Assembly (NCBI GenBank): GCA_934532985.1
Contig: CAKTAV010000008.1
Coordinates: 20,767-84,766 of the forward strand
Reading direction: 5' to 3'
DNA from: an uncultured Butyricicoccus sp.
GTDB lineage: Bacteria > Bacillota > Clostridia > Oscillospirales > Butyricicoccaceae
Length of the DNA: 64,000 nt
Under the pieces are notes generated by a model, which was not told where the DNA came from, ran no database searches, and worked only from the letters and a program-made list of their open reading frames with translations. This document shows, piece after piece, positions 25,229 to 33,610 of this stretch; position 1 is the first letter of the stretch; the number at the start of each line of letters is the position of its first letter. Made by a program: the position numbers and the translations under genes.

Positions 25229-26596
25229 TTGGTCGACCTGATGAAAGACATGAGCTCGGAGCTCATTGGCAGTTTATGCGGCTCGTTTGACACTAATAAC
25301 CTAATTAAGCCGAAAATGTTTAATAAGTATTCCGTCAAGCGCGGTCTCCGCAATGCCGACGGCACGGGCGTGCTCGCCGGTATCACCTGTGTATCCAACG
25401 TACATGGTTACATGGTAAACGAAGGCGAAAAGGAACCGATAGAAGGTCGCCTGACATACCGCGGACATAACCTGTACGATCTGCTCAGCGGATTTGATTC
25501 CGAGGATCGGTTCGGTTTTTCGGAAACCGCCTATCTTCTGCTCTCCGGCAGTCTGCCGACGCAGGAGCAGCTGGACATGTTTGATATGACGCTGTCCGAG
25601 GCATCCGTTCTGCCCTCCGGTTTTACCGAGGACGTCATTATGCGCGCCCCGAGCCGCGATTTGATGAACAAGCTGGCGATGTCCACACTGGCGCTGTACG
25701 CCTATGATGACAATCCGGATGATATTTCGCTGGAAAATCTGATGCGCCAGGGCATCGGTCTGATGGCAAAGTTCCCGATTATTATCTCGCAGTCCTATCA
25801 GGCCAAGCGCCGTTATTACGACAACGCGTCCATGTTCCTGCACGTTCCGGATCCGCATTATTCCATCGCAGAGAACATCCTGAGTCTGATTCGCCCGGAC
25901 GGTCTGTTCACCCGCGAAGAGGCAATTCTGCTCGACCGCTGTCTGATTATCCACGCCGAGCACGGCGGCGGCAACAACTCCGCCTTTGCCACCCGCGTTG
26001 TCTCTTCGTCAGCAACCGATACCTATTCTGCCATTGCTGCGGCAATCGGCTCGCTGAAGGGTCCGCGTCACGGCGGCGCCAACCTTCGTGTCTGCAAGCA
26101 GTTTGAGGAAATCAAGGCCAACGTCTCCGACTGGGAGGACGAGGATGAAGTTCTGGATTATCTGTGCCGCATCATGCGCAAGGAGGCCGGAGACGGCTCC
26201 GGTCTGATTTACGGCATGGGTCACGCGGTCTACACTCTGTCTGACCCGCGTGCGGTCGCACTAAAAAATACCGCTCGCCCGCTGGCAATGCAGAAGGGCT
26301 TTGAGCGCGAGTTTAACCTGATCGAGCTGACCGAGCGTCTCGCGCCGGAGGCATTTTACCGCGTCCGCGGCGAGCGCAAGATCATGTGCGCCAACGTCGA
26401 TATGTATTCCGGTCTGGTCTATCAGATGCTGGGCATCCCGCAGGAAATGTTTACCCCGCTGTTCGCCGCTGCCCGTATTGTCGGCTGGATGGCACACCGT
26501 GTGGAGGAAACCACAACCGGCGGTAAGATTATCCGTCCGGCATACAAGCCGATTATTCAGCGCAACAGCTATATCCCGATTGCCGAGCGCGGATAA
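25229..26596 (+). CDS. gltA: Citrate synthase
   Basis: About 455 residues. Condenses oxaloacetate and acetyl-CoA (or a 2-methylcitrate-type reaction). Catalytic residues are visible: the oxaloacetate-binding LIIHAEHGGGNNSAF, the active His in IYGMGHAVYTLSDPR, and the Asp in MCANVDMYSGLVYQ. RLTYRGHNLYDLL near the N terminus is also typical. Three starts are possible: GTG 25199, TTG 25229 and ATG 25241. TTG 25229 is chosen because GAGGTG lies six bases before it. Monocistronic, with its own promoter and terminator. It would feed glutamate biosynthesis in a fermentative anaerobe. Confidence 0.9.
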   Translation: MVDLMKDMSSELIGSLCGSFDTNNLIKPKMFNKYSVKRGLRNADGTGVLAGITCVSNVHGYMVNEGEKEPIEGRLTYRGHNLYDLLSGFDSEDRFGFSETAYLLLSGSLPTQEQLDMFDMTLSEASVLPSGFTEDVIMRAPSRDLMNKLAMSTLALYAYDDNPDDISLENLMRQGIGLMAKFPIIISQSYQAKRRYYDNASMFLHVPDPHYSIAENILSLIRPDGLFTREEAILLDRCLIIHAEHGGGNNSAFATRVVSSSATDTYSAIAAAIGSLKGPRHGGANLRVCKQFEEIKANVSDWEDEDEVLDYLCRIMRKEAGDGSGLIYGMGHAVYTLSDPRAVALKNTARPLAMQKGFEREFNLIELTERLAPEAFYRVRGERKIMCANVDMYSGLVYQMLGIPQEMFTPLFAAARIVGWMAHRVEETTTGGKIIRPAYKPIIQRNSYIPIAERG

Positions 26597-26617
26597 TTTC
26601 AAAAAACAACATAACAA

Positions 26618-26659
26618 GCCCTCGGGACATTCCAAACGGAGTGCACCGAGGGCGTTTTT
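26618..26659 (+). terminator. Terminator of citrate synthase
   Basis: GCCCTCGG / CCGAGGGC arms (26618-26625, 26646-26653) followed by GTTTTTC. Confidence 0.8.
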
Positions 26660-26689
26660 CTTTTGTATTATTCTTGTGAATCCTCGCAA

Positions 26690-26812
26690 TCCCCTTAGGC
26701 ACTGCGTGCCAGTCCCGCTTTCGCTGCGCTCACATGCCACTGGCATGCCGTGGTCCTTACTTTAAGGGGGAGCCTTGAAGCAGACTTGTTACATCTCTGT
26801 TCTTAGAGTAAC
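26690..26812. repeat. Dispersed intergenic repeat
   Basis: Carries CTTTCGCTGCGCTCACATGCCACTGGCATG, whose relatives occur on the other strand near 47980-48020 and 63705-63740, plus a TTCTTAGAGTAACCCTTAC end. Noncoding. Confidence 0.55.
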
Positions 26813-26813
26813 C

Positions 26814-26930
26814 CTTACGTTATTCAAATTCCAAACCAGCGAAGCGTTTGGAATTTGAGGAGCAAGACCACGGAGCGGCTGAGCCATGCCGACGCCTCGG
26901 CGTGGCGATGTAGCGCAGTGCGTCGCAGCG
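26814..26930. repeat. 117-bp direct repeat, copy 1
   Basis: Near-identical to 30766-30883 and in the same orientation. It holds a long hairpin (ATTCAAATTCCAAAC / GTTTGGAATTTGA) and a CCGACGCCTCGGCG inverted repeat. It ends two bases before the ArsR stop codon. Confidence 0.85.
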
Positions 26931-26932
26931 AC

Positions 26933-27271
26933 CTACTCCTCCAAATGCGTCAGGCCCTGACTCAAAATCGTGTATACATGGTCATCTGCCAGCGAATACA
27001 CAACATTTTTGCCCTCTCGGCGGAATTTAACTAAGCGGCTCTGCTTGAGCACGCGCAGCTGGTGCGAAATCGAGCTTTGCGTCATATTCAGCGCCTTCGC
27101 GATCTCGCTCACGCTGAGATCCTCCGTCAGCAGGACATACAAAATCTTGATTCGGGTGGAGTCGCCGAACACCTTGAACAGCTCTGCCAGATCGTACAGC
27201 TCTTCCTCCGTCGGCATCTCATCGCTGAAGGAAAACAGATCCGCTCCCTCCGGAATTTTGTCCAGCTCCAT
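26933..27271 (-). CDS. ArsR/SmtB-family metal-sensing repressor (CzrA-like)
   Basis: A 112-residue winged-helix protein. Seen: ELFKVFGDSTRIKILYVLL, the HTH VSEIAKALNMTQSSISHQLRVLKQSRLVKFRREGKNVVYSL, and the C-terminal helix DDHVYTILSQGLTHLEE. That helix matches the alpha-5 zinc-site pattern DxH-x10-HxxE of SmtB/CzrA sensors, and no alpha-3N Cys pair is present. A zinc (or cobalt) sensor is therefore likely. ATG 27271 has GAGGG seven bases upstream. It follows the DUF308 gene by 10 bp and is divergent from His-rich CobW-type genes, its probable targets. Confidence 0.88.
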   Translation of the reverse strand: MELDKIPEGADLFSFSDEMPTEEELYDLAELFKVFGDSTRIKILYVLLTEDLSVSEIAKALNMTQSSISHQLRVLKQSRLVKFRREGKNVVYSLADDHVYTILSQGLTHLEE

Positions 27272-27281
27272 CTTTTTTCCC

Positions 27282-27893
27282 TCACTGCTCATCCTTATCG
27301 TCCTCCACTGGCCGCGCTTCGACATCAATAATCTTGTGCTCCTGTCCGTTTTTGTCCACATATTTCTTGGACGCGCGGTGCAGCTGAATCACAATGAACA
27401 GATCGGACAGCGCATTATAAATCAGGGCGATGCCCATAATACGAAAGGCCAGCTCCGCCGTGCCATACGGGTGCAGCAAAATCAGCGCGCCGAACACCAG
27501 CGTGATGATGCCCAAAATCAACAGCGCACCCCATGCGCCTTCCTCATAGCGTCGCATGCCGAGGGCATAACGCACATTGGTCACGCCGTCAATCAACAGC
27601 AAGATGCCAAACAGCAGCGGAATCAGCGACGAAACCAGCTGCGGATTTGCGATAATGATAATCGCCACAGCGGCAATCAAAATACCCATGCCGATGCTCC
27701 ATAGGCTCTTATTCGGATAGCGCAGCTCGCCGCCAATCATAATCACGCCGAACGCCGCCATCACGCCGCCGATCACCGCACAGGCCACCTGAATAAATAG
27801 GCCCGGCACCGCGGTCATCGCAATACCCAATACCAAAAACAGCAGCGCCGCGGTCAGCATATTGCGGCGCGCATGCTGAAATTTCTGAAACAT
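27282..27893 (-). CDS. DUF308 (HdeD-like) membrane protein
   Basis: A 203-residue protein with six predicted membrane helices arranged as three pairs, in the DUF308/HdeD style (ALLFLVLGIAMTAVPGLF, VIGGVMAAFGVIMIGG, LLFGILLLIDGVTNVRYA, LLILGIITLVFGALILLHPYG). The C terminus is a soluble charged tail (KKYVDKNGQEHKIIDVEARPVEDD). HdeD is linked to acid resistance in E. coli; the role here is unknown. AGGAGGG precedes ATG 27893. Operon with the ArsR regulator. Confidence 0.85.
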   Translation of the reverse strand: MFQKFQHARRNMLTAALLFLVLGIAMTAVPGLFIQVACAVIGGVMAAFGVIMIGGELRYPNKSLWSIGMGILIAAVAIIIIANPQLVSSLIPLLFGILLLIDGVTNVRYALGMRRYEEGAWGALLILGIITLVFGALILLHPYGTAELAFRIMGIALIYNALSDLFIVIQLHRASKKYVDKNGQEHKIIDVEARPVEDDKDEQ

Positions 27894-27963
27894 CGTTTTC
27901 CCTCCTGCGTGGTTCTGCCTCCAGAACCCGTTTTATTCTTGTTTACGGTTTCTTCTATAGGGT

Positions 27964-27993
27964 ATTGTAAGTCACGCCGTCACGCCATGTCAA
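27964..27993 (-). promoter_or_regulatory. Promoter of DUF308-arsR
   Basis: Minus strand TTGACA (27993-27988), 18-bp spacer, TACAAT (27969-27964). Confidence 0.65.
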
Positions 27994-28139
27994 CCGCGCG
28001 GAGTCGGTTTTTGTCCACCCATTTTCCTCTTTTCCGGCAAAATGACGATTTCCCCGCGTTTTTTTGCCTATTTTGAGCCACACCGGTTCTTGATTTCTTG
28101 CCCTAAGTGGTGTACGATAACCCTGTATGATAATTGAAC

Positions 28140-28152
28140 CCAATGATATTGG
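28140..28152. promoter_or_regulatory. Candidate operator before the His-rich GTPase
   Basis: CCAAT-GAT-ATTGG inverted repeat between a TATGATAAT-like -10 and the GAGGT ribosome site. A possible ArsR-family site; the match is short. Confidence 0.35.
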
Positions 28153-28173
28153 AACAAAGTTGAGGTAATAGGT

Positions 28174-29400
28174 ATGACAAAAATTGATATTATTTCCGGC
28201 TTCCTCGGCGCAGGCAAGACCACGCTGATCCGCAAGCTGTTGGAAGGCCCGCTGAAGGGCAAGAAGGTCGTTCTGATTGAGAACGAATTCGGCGAAATCG
28301 GTATTGACGGCACCTTCCTGAAGGACGCCGGCATTGAGATCACCGAGATGAACTCCGGCTGCATCTGCTGCACGCTGGTCGGTGACTTTGCGAAGGCGCT
28401 GAAGGATGTGCTGTCCAAGTTCTCGCCGGAGGTCATCATCATCGAGCCGTCCGGCGTTGGCAAGCTGTCGGATGTCGCTGCCGCTGTCGCTCCGGTCCTC
28501 AAGGAGGGCGAGGTCGAGATGGGCTGCATGACTACCGTCGCCGACGCGTCCAAGTGCAAGATGTACAGCAAGAACTTTGGTGAGTTCTACAACAACCAGC
28601 TGGAGAGTGCGGGTACGATTGTCCTCAGCCGCACCCAGAAGCTGAATGACAAGCGTCTGGCGGATGCGCTGGCAATTGTCAAGGAGCACGCCGGTGCGGA
28701 TACCCGCATCATCACCACCCCGTGGGGTGAGCTGACGGGCGAGCAGATTTACGATGTCATGAACGCTGACGGTCATCAGGCGCTGCTGGATGCCGCAGAG
28801 CTGTATGAGCATGAGGAGCACCATCATCACCATCATTATGATGAAAATGGCGTTTGCTCCTGCGGTCATCATCACGATGAGGACGAGTACGAGCATCATC
28901 ACGACCATGCCCATGAGGAACATGAACACCACCATCATCATGAGGACGGCTGCGGCTGTGGTCACGACCATGAGCATCACCACGAGCACCATCATGACCA
29001 TGACCACGATCATGACCACGACCATGACCACGAACATCATCACGATCATGACCACCATTATGATGAAAACGGCGTTTGCTCCTGCGGTCATCATCATCAC
29101 GACCATGAGGGTCATCATCATGCCGACGAGGTATTCTCCAACTGGGGCGAGGAAACCACCCATCGTTATTCGGAAAACGACCTACGTGAGCGTCTGGAGC
29201 AGCTGGGCGACACCGACTTGTACGGTATGGTTCTGCGTGCCAAGGGCATCGTTCTGTCGGAGGACGGCGGCGAGTGGCTGCACTTTGATCTGGTTCCGGG
29301 TGAAATCTCTCTGCGCCGCGGCCCGGCGGATTACACCGGTCGTCTGTGCGTCATCGGCGCGCAGCTGAAGGAAGACGCACTGTCCGCCCTGTTTGCATAA
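28174..29400 (+). CDS. COG0523 (CobW/ZNG1-type) GTPase with large His-rich segment
   Basis: A 408-residue G3E GTPase, probably a zinc metallochaperone. Seen: Walker A SGFLGAGKTTLIRKL, switch region IENEFGEIGIDG, the metal-binding MNSGCICCTL (CxCC), and Walker B region VIIIEPSGVGKLSD. A roughly 100-residue insertion (about 210-320) follows, composed almost wholly of His, Asp and Glu, with two copies of HHYDENGVCSCGHHH. The C-terminal CobW_C domain (GMVLRAKGIVL..WLHFDLVPGE) completes it. Family members move Zn2+, Co2+ or Ni2+ to client enzymes, and the His tract can store metal. Divergent from a CzrA-type repressor; 12 bp before a second CobW gene. Confidence 0.92.
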   Translation: MTKIDIISGFLGAGKTTLIRKLLEGPLKGKKVVLIENEFGEIGIDGTFLKDAGIEITEMNSGCICCTLVGDFAKALKDVLSKFSPEVIIIEPSGVGKLSDVAAAVAPVLKEGEVEMGCMTTVADASKCKMYSKNFGEFYNNQLESAGTIVLSRTQKLNDKRLADALAIVKEHAGADTRIITTPWGELTGEQIYDVMNADGHQALLDAAELYEHEEHHHHHHYDENGVCSCGHHHDEDEYEHHHDHAHEEHEHHHHHEDGCGCGHDHEHHHEHHHDHDHDHDHDHDHEHHHDHDHHYDENGVCSCGHHHHDHEGHHHADEVFSNWGEETTHRYSENDLRERLEQLGDTDLYGMVLRAKGIVLSEDGGEWLHFDLVPGEISLRRGPADYTGRLCVIGAQLKEDALSALFA

Positions 29401-29412
29401 AGGAGAGTTTGA

Positions 29413-30357
29413 ATGGAGATTCCTGTATACCTGTTCACCGGCTTTTTGGAGAGCGGAAAGACGTCGTTTATCCGCTCGGTGTTAGCCGATCCGAATTTTT
29501 ATGAGGGCGAGCGCACGCTCCTGTTCCTGTGCGAAGAGGGCGAGGAGGAATACGATCCGAAGATGCTGGCACAGTGCAGCACCAAGGTCATTCCGATGGA
29601 AGATCTGGAGGATTTCAACCACGATCTGCTCGCGCAGTGCAACGAAAAGTATCATCCGGAGCGTGTTATTATTGAATGGAACGGCATGTGGAAGCTGTCG
29701 GATATTCCCGCCGACGCATTTCCGGACAACTGGCTGGTGTATCAGACGGTAACCACGGTGGATTCCACCACGTTTGACAGCTATTTTGCCAACATGGGCG
29801 TGTATATGTATGAGATGCTCCAGCAGACCGACATGATCGTCTTTAACCGCGCCACCGCACAGACCAAACAGCAGATTCAGGATCGCCGTGTGCGCATGAT
29901 TAACCGCCGCGCGGACATCTTCCTGGATTTCCCCGATGGCAGCAGCGAGATGTATCAGGAGGATCTGAGCGTTGCGCTGGATATGAACGCACCGATTTTG
30001 GACATCACAGACGACATTTACGGACGCTGGTATTTTGACGCGATGGAAAACACCGCAAAATACGACGGACATACTGTTCGCTTCCTGTGCCAGGTCTATC
30101 GCCCGGACGGAATGCAGAAAAACTGCTTCGCCGCCGGACGCTTCATGATGCTGTGCTGCGCAGAGGATATTTCGTTTTCCGCGATGATTGCCCGCGGCTC
30201 AGCGGCGGTCAATCTGGTGGACCGCGACTGGTACACCATTACCGCAGAGGTACGCAATGAGTTCTTCCCAGAATATCAGGGCGATGGCCCGGTGCTGCAC
30301 GTCAAGTCTTTGATTCCGGCGGAAAAGCCAGAGGATGATTTGATTTATATTCGATAA
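29413..30357 (+). CDS. CobW-type GTPase fused to a YcgQ/TIGR03943-like C-terminal domain
   Basis: A 314-residue protein. The N-terminal 200 residues form a G3E GTPase (TGFLESGKTSFIRSVL, RVIIEWNGMW at the Walker B region), but the CxCC metal motif is absent. The C-terminal 100 residues read VRFLCQVYRPDG..FAAGRFMMLCCAEDISFSAM..WYTITAEVRNEF..GPVLHVKSLIPAEKPEDDLIYI. I recognise this as resembling the C-terminal domain of TIGR03943/YcgQ-type proteins, which occur with YcgR permeases in zinc-starvation regulons (family recognition from motif memory, not a search). Such a fusion would couple a GTPase to the YcgQR metal system. GGAG lies eight bases before ATG 29413. Confidence 0.8.
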   Translation: MEIPVYLFTGFLESGKTSFIRSVLADPNFYEGERTLLFLCEEGEEEYDPKMLAQCSTKVIPMEDLEDFNHDLLAQCNEKYHPERVIIEWNGMWKLSDIPADAFPDNWLVYQTVTTVDSTTFDSYFANMGVYMYEMLQQTDMIVFNRATAQTKQQIQDRRVRMINRRADIFLDFPDGSSEMYQEDLSVALDMNAPILDITDDIYGRWYFDAMENTAKYDGHTVRFLCQVYRPDGMQKNCFAAGRFMMLCCAEDISFSAMIARGSAAVNLVDRDWYTITAEVRNEFFPEYQGDGPVLHVKSLIPAEKPEDDLIYIR

Positions 30358-30374
30358 CATCATAATGACGCACA

Positions 30375-30413
30375 AGACCCCAGAGGATATTTTTACGGTA
30401 TCCTCTGGGGTCT
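30375..30413 (+). terminator. Terminator of the CobW pair
   Basis: AGACCCCAGAGGATA / TATCCTCTGGGGTCT stem. Confidence 0.9.
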
Positions 30414-30429
30414 GTTTGTGTTGTTTTTG

Positions 30430-30765
30430 TTTTGAGGGAATTTGAGCTAGCAACTACATCTGGTTTTATGTCTATTATCCAAATAAATCTTACGGTTATT
30501 CAAATTCCAAACCAGCGTGATTTTATTGCCGGTCAGCCGAAGCAGACTTGCTCATCCCGCTCCGCGGCGGCCCCATTTCTTGTCATCAAACAAGAAATAG
30601 GGGAAAGAAATTGATTTAGGAAACTACGTTTCCTAAAGACCTTCCTCAGTGCTCTACACGTAGAAAAACTGGATTCGAAGTTTTTCTGCTATCGTTGGCT
30701 TTTTGTGCTGAGAGGTTCTGACACTTACACCTATAGACAATCTACCGTCTGTTTTACGAGAAAAT
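30430..30765. repeat. Mosaic of intergenic repeats, no gene
   Basis: Contains a third partial copy of the TTATTCAAATTCCAAACCAG motif (30496-30515), CCCATTTCTTG/CAAGAAATAGGGG (about 30572-30602), AGGAAAC..GTTTCCT (30619-30634) and GAAAAAC..GTTTTTC (30662-30687) hairpins. Nothing coding. Confidence 0.55.
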
Positions 30766-30883
30766 CTTACCATTATTCAAATTCCAAACCAGCAAAGCGT
30801 TTGGAATTTGAGGAGCAAGACCACGGAGCGGCTGAGCCATGCCGACGCCTCGGCGTGGCGATGTAGCGCAGTGCGTCGCCGCG
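30766..30883. repeat. 117-bp direct repeat, copy 2
   Basis: Near-identical to 26814-26930 in the same orientation. It abuts the potD stop codon and includes the long ATTCAAATTCCAAAC hairpin that might end the pot operon. Confidence 0.85.
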
Positions 30884-30884
30884 A

Positions 30885-31979
30885 TCAGCCGGCCTTCACC
30901 TTAATCCACAGATCCGACATGATCTTTCGGATCGTCTCATTATCGCAGAACGTCTCATCCTTATCATAGCCGGAGCGCGGGGTGTAGGCGTTATTTTGAT
31001 AATACGTTCCGCCCTTGGAGGTCTCTTCCTTGGCAACCTCTGCCACCGGCGAGGTATAGCCAACGGTTTCCGTGTTATCCAGCGCCGCATCATACGTCAT
31101 CGTATAGTTGATAAACTGGTTCGCCAGCTCCGGATTTGCCGCATTTTTCGGGATAACCATACCATCGCACCAGATATTTGTACCCTGCTGCGGCATATAA
31201 TATCCCAGATTGTCGTTCTCCGACATAATATAGGCCGCATCGCCGCTGTACATTACCGCCATGCTCTTGTTTTCGTTCAGCATCGCGTCGATGACCTCAT
31301 CCGTCACATAAACCGGATCCATCGTGTCGCGCTGTTCGCATAGCCACTGATACGCCGCCTGAATCTCATCCTCATTGTCGGTATTCATCGAATAGCCCAG
31401 CGACTTGAGCGCTACCATGAACGAATCGCGCTCGGAATCATACATATAAATATGTCCCTTGTATTTCTCGTTGCGAAGAATATCCCAGCCCTGTGTCTTG
31501 AGATCGTTTTCATCAACTTCCGACTTGACATAGACAATGCCAACCGAGCCCCAGAAGTACGGAATGGAATACTGATTCTTCGGGTCAAATTCCAGACCAA
31601 CGCAGTCCTTGGACAGTCGGTCAAAGTTGTCAATATAGCTGTAGTCCAGCATCTGGAGACGGTCTTCCTTGATAAGCCGCTGAATCATATAATCCGACGG
31701 CACCAGAATATCATAGGAATCACCCGCCGTCAGTTTCGCATACATCATTTCATTGGAGTCAAAGGTCTCCATGACAACCTTACAATCGTACTGTTCCTCA
31801 AAATTCTCCAGCAGGTTTTCACCGGTGTATTCACCTACATTATATATCTTCAGTGTTCTGCCGTCTCCGGCATTGTTATTTGTGCCGTCAAATTCCGTCC
31901 CCGGGCCGCCGCAGCCGGTCATCACCGGCAGCAGGGCAAGCGCGCCCAGCAGGACGATGGAAAGCAAACGTCGTTTCAT
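30885..31979 (-). CDS. potD: Spermidine/putrescine ABC transporter, substrate-binding lipoprotein
   Basis: A 364-residue periplasmic-binding-type protein with a lipoprotein signal (LLPVMTGC, lipidated Cys23). The mature part starts LKIYNVGEYTGENLLENFEEQYDCKVVMETFDSNEMMYAKL, then YDILVPSDYMIQRLIKEDRL and FWGSVGIVY, all typical of PotD/PotF. It captures polyamines outside the membrane and delivers them to PotBC. ATG overlaps the potC stop by four bases. Last gene of the pot operon. Confidence 0.93.
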   Translation of the reverse strand: MKRRLLSIVLLGALALLPVMTGCGGPGTEFDGTNNNAGDGRTLKIYNVGEYTGENLLENFEEQYDCKVVMETFDSNEMMYAKLTAGDSYDILVPSDYMIQRLIKEDRLQMLDYSYIDNFDRLSKDCVGLEFDPKNQYSIPYFWGSVGIVYVKSEVDENDLKTQGWDILRNEKYKGHIYMYDSERDSFMVALKSLGYSMNTDNEDEIQAAYQWLCEQRDTMDPVYVTDEVIDAMLNENKSMAVMYSGDAAYIMSENDNLGYYMPQQGTNIWCDGMVIPKNAANPELANQFINYTMTYDAALDNTETVGYTSPVAEVAKEETSKGGTYYQNNAYTPRSGYDKDETFCDNETIRKIMSDLWIKVKAG

Positions 31980-32782
31980 ACAGTCTCCTCCTTTTTCGCT
32001 CCGCTGAGTCGGCGCAGCAGCGGCGGCACCAAATTGACCAGCAGCAGCGCAACTGTAATAATCACGATAACCAGCGTCGAAACCGCATTGATGGATGGAT
32101 TGACGCGCTTGGACATCGTATAAACCAGAATGGAAATATTCTGCACGCCATTGCCCGTGACAAAGTACGAGATAACGAAGTCATCAAACGACATGGTAAA
32201 CGCAATCAGCGCACCAGCGGTGATACCCGGCATCAGCTGCGGCACAATGACCTTAAAGATCGCCTGCAGCGGGTTGCATCCCAGATCGAGGGCGGCATCT
32301 GCCAAATTCGGGTCGAGCGAACGCAGACGCGGCGCAATCGTCAGCATAACATACGGCGTACAGAACATAATGTGCGCCAGAAGCAGGGTCAAAAAGCCCT
32401 TATTGACCATCAGCGTCGCGAAGAACATCAGTAGGCTGATTGCGGTGACGATATCCGGATTCAAAATAACGATGTCGTTAATCATGTTGACCGAGCTGCG
32501 CAGCAGCTTGCGGCAGCGCGACAGACCGATAATCGTGATCGTGCCAATGAGCGTCGAAATCACCGTTGCCAGAATCGCGACGAGGAACGTCGTGGCGATG
32601 GCCTGCATCATGGAAGAGGAATCGAACATTCGTTCATACCACTGTAAAGAGAAGCCGGAAAACTTAGTCAGCGAACGGGAATCGTTGAACGAAAAGACCA
32701 CAGTATAGACAATTGGCGCGTATAAGAACAAAATCAGAACAACAAGCACCGCCCGCAGGGCGATATGATGAGATTTTTTCAT
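31976..32782 (-). CDS. potC: Spermidine/putrescine ABC transporter permease
   Basis: A 268-residue permease with six membrane helices. The start ALRAVLVVLILFLYAPIVYTVVFSFNDS and the EAA-loop DAALDLGCNPLQAIFKVIVPQLMPGI are PotC hallmarks. Overlaps potB and potD by four bases each. Confidence 0.93.
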   Translation of the reverse strand: MKKSHHIALRAVLVVLILFLYAPIVYTVVFSFNDSRSLTKFSGFSLQWYERMFDSSSMMQAIATTFLVAILATVISTLIGTITIIGLSRCRKLLRSSVNMINDIVILNPDIVTAISLLMFFATLMVNKGFLTLLLAHIMFCTPYVMLTIAPRLRSLDPNLADAALDLGCNPLQAIFKVIVPQLMPGITAGALIAFTMSFDDFVISYFVTGNGVQNISILVYTMSKRVNPSINAVSTLVIVIITVALLLVNLVPPLLRRLSGAKKEETV

Positions 32783-33606
32783 ACGGTATCACCTCGATTT
32801 CGATCCACCCGACGTGTCATATAGATGGATACCATGATAATAATCGCCATAATCAGCGACAGCGCACTGCCAAAGCTCCAGTTGCCCGCCGTCAGGAACT
32901 CGGTTTCGATAATATTACCGATCAGCATATACGAGCCGCCGCCCAGCAGCTTCGGAATAAAGAATGCAGACACCGCCGGCAGGAACACGAGCGTAATTCC
33001 CGAAATAATGCCCGGCAGACTGAGCGGAAGCGTGACGTGCAGGAACGACTGCCGCGCATCCGCGCCCAGATCGCCCGCCGCCTCCAGATAGGACGGATCC
33101 ATTTTGGACAGAGACGAGCTGATTTCCAGAATCATAAACGGAATAAAGTTGTATACCATGCCGAGAACAACGGCAAAGTCCGTATACATAAACGAAATCG
33201 GGCCGATGCCGAACAGTCCGAGCACCGAATTGAGAATGCCGTTGTCCTGTAAAATGCCCACCCACGCATAGGTGCGCACGAGCATGTTAATCCATGTCGG
33301 CAGGGTGATGAGCAAAATCAAAATGCCCTGCCGCTTTTCGCTCTTGGAAATAGCATAGGCCGCCGGATACCCCAGCAGCAGACAGACAATGGTGGTGAGA
33401 ACGGCGACTTTCAGCGACCGCACCAGCACCTGAAGGAACACCGCATCCTGAAAGAAGCGGGCAAAATTGGCGAGGGTGAACTGATGCTGGAAAAACGCCG
33501 TGCCCTCTACCGTAAAGGAATAGGCGACGATCAGCAGCATCGGGAGCACGACCAGCGCCGTGATAAACGCGACATAGGGATATGCCATCGCGCGGAACCG
33601 TTTCAT
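32779..33606 (-). CDS. potB: Spermidine/putrescine ABC transporter permease
   Basis: A 275-residue permease with six membrane helices. LPTWINMLVRTYAWVGIL and the EAA loop EAAGDLGADARQSFLHVTLPLSLPGI match PotB. It lies four bases after potA and overlaps potC by four bases. Confidence 0.93.
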   Translation of the reverse strand: MKRFRAMAYPYVAFITALVVLPMLLIVAYSFTVEGTAFFQHQFTLANFARFFQDAVFLQVLVRSLKVAVLTTIVCLLLGYPAAYAISKSEKRQGILILLITLPTWINMLVRTYAWVGILQDNGILNSVLGLFGIGPISFMYTDFAVVLGMVYNFIPFMILEISSSLSKMDPSYLEAAGDLGADARQSFLHVTLPLSLPGIISGITLVFLPAVSAFFIPKLLGGGSYMLIGNIIETEFLTAGNWSFGSALSLIMAIIIMVSIYMTRRVDRNRGDTV

Positions 33607-33610
33607 ACTC

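Noticed and set aside
28810..29120. Repetitive tract that might be mistaken for a short repeat array
   Set aside because: It is codon repetition for His/Asp/Glu within the COG0523 gene, not spaced palindromic repeats.
27955..29163. 402-codon minus-strand ORF rich in Met and Val opposite the His-rich GTPase
   Set aside because: It is the antisense of CAT/CAC His codons (read as ATG/GTG) and the GTPase frame is clearly the coding one; no ribosome site.
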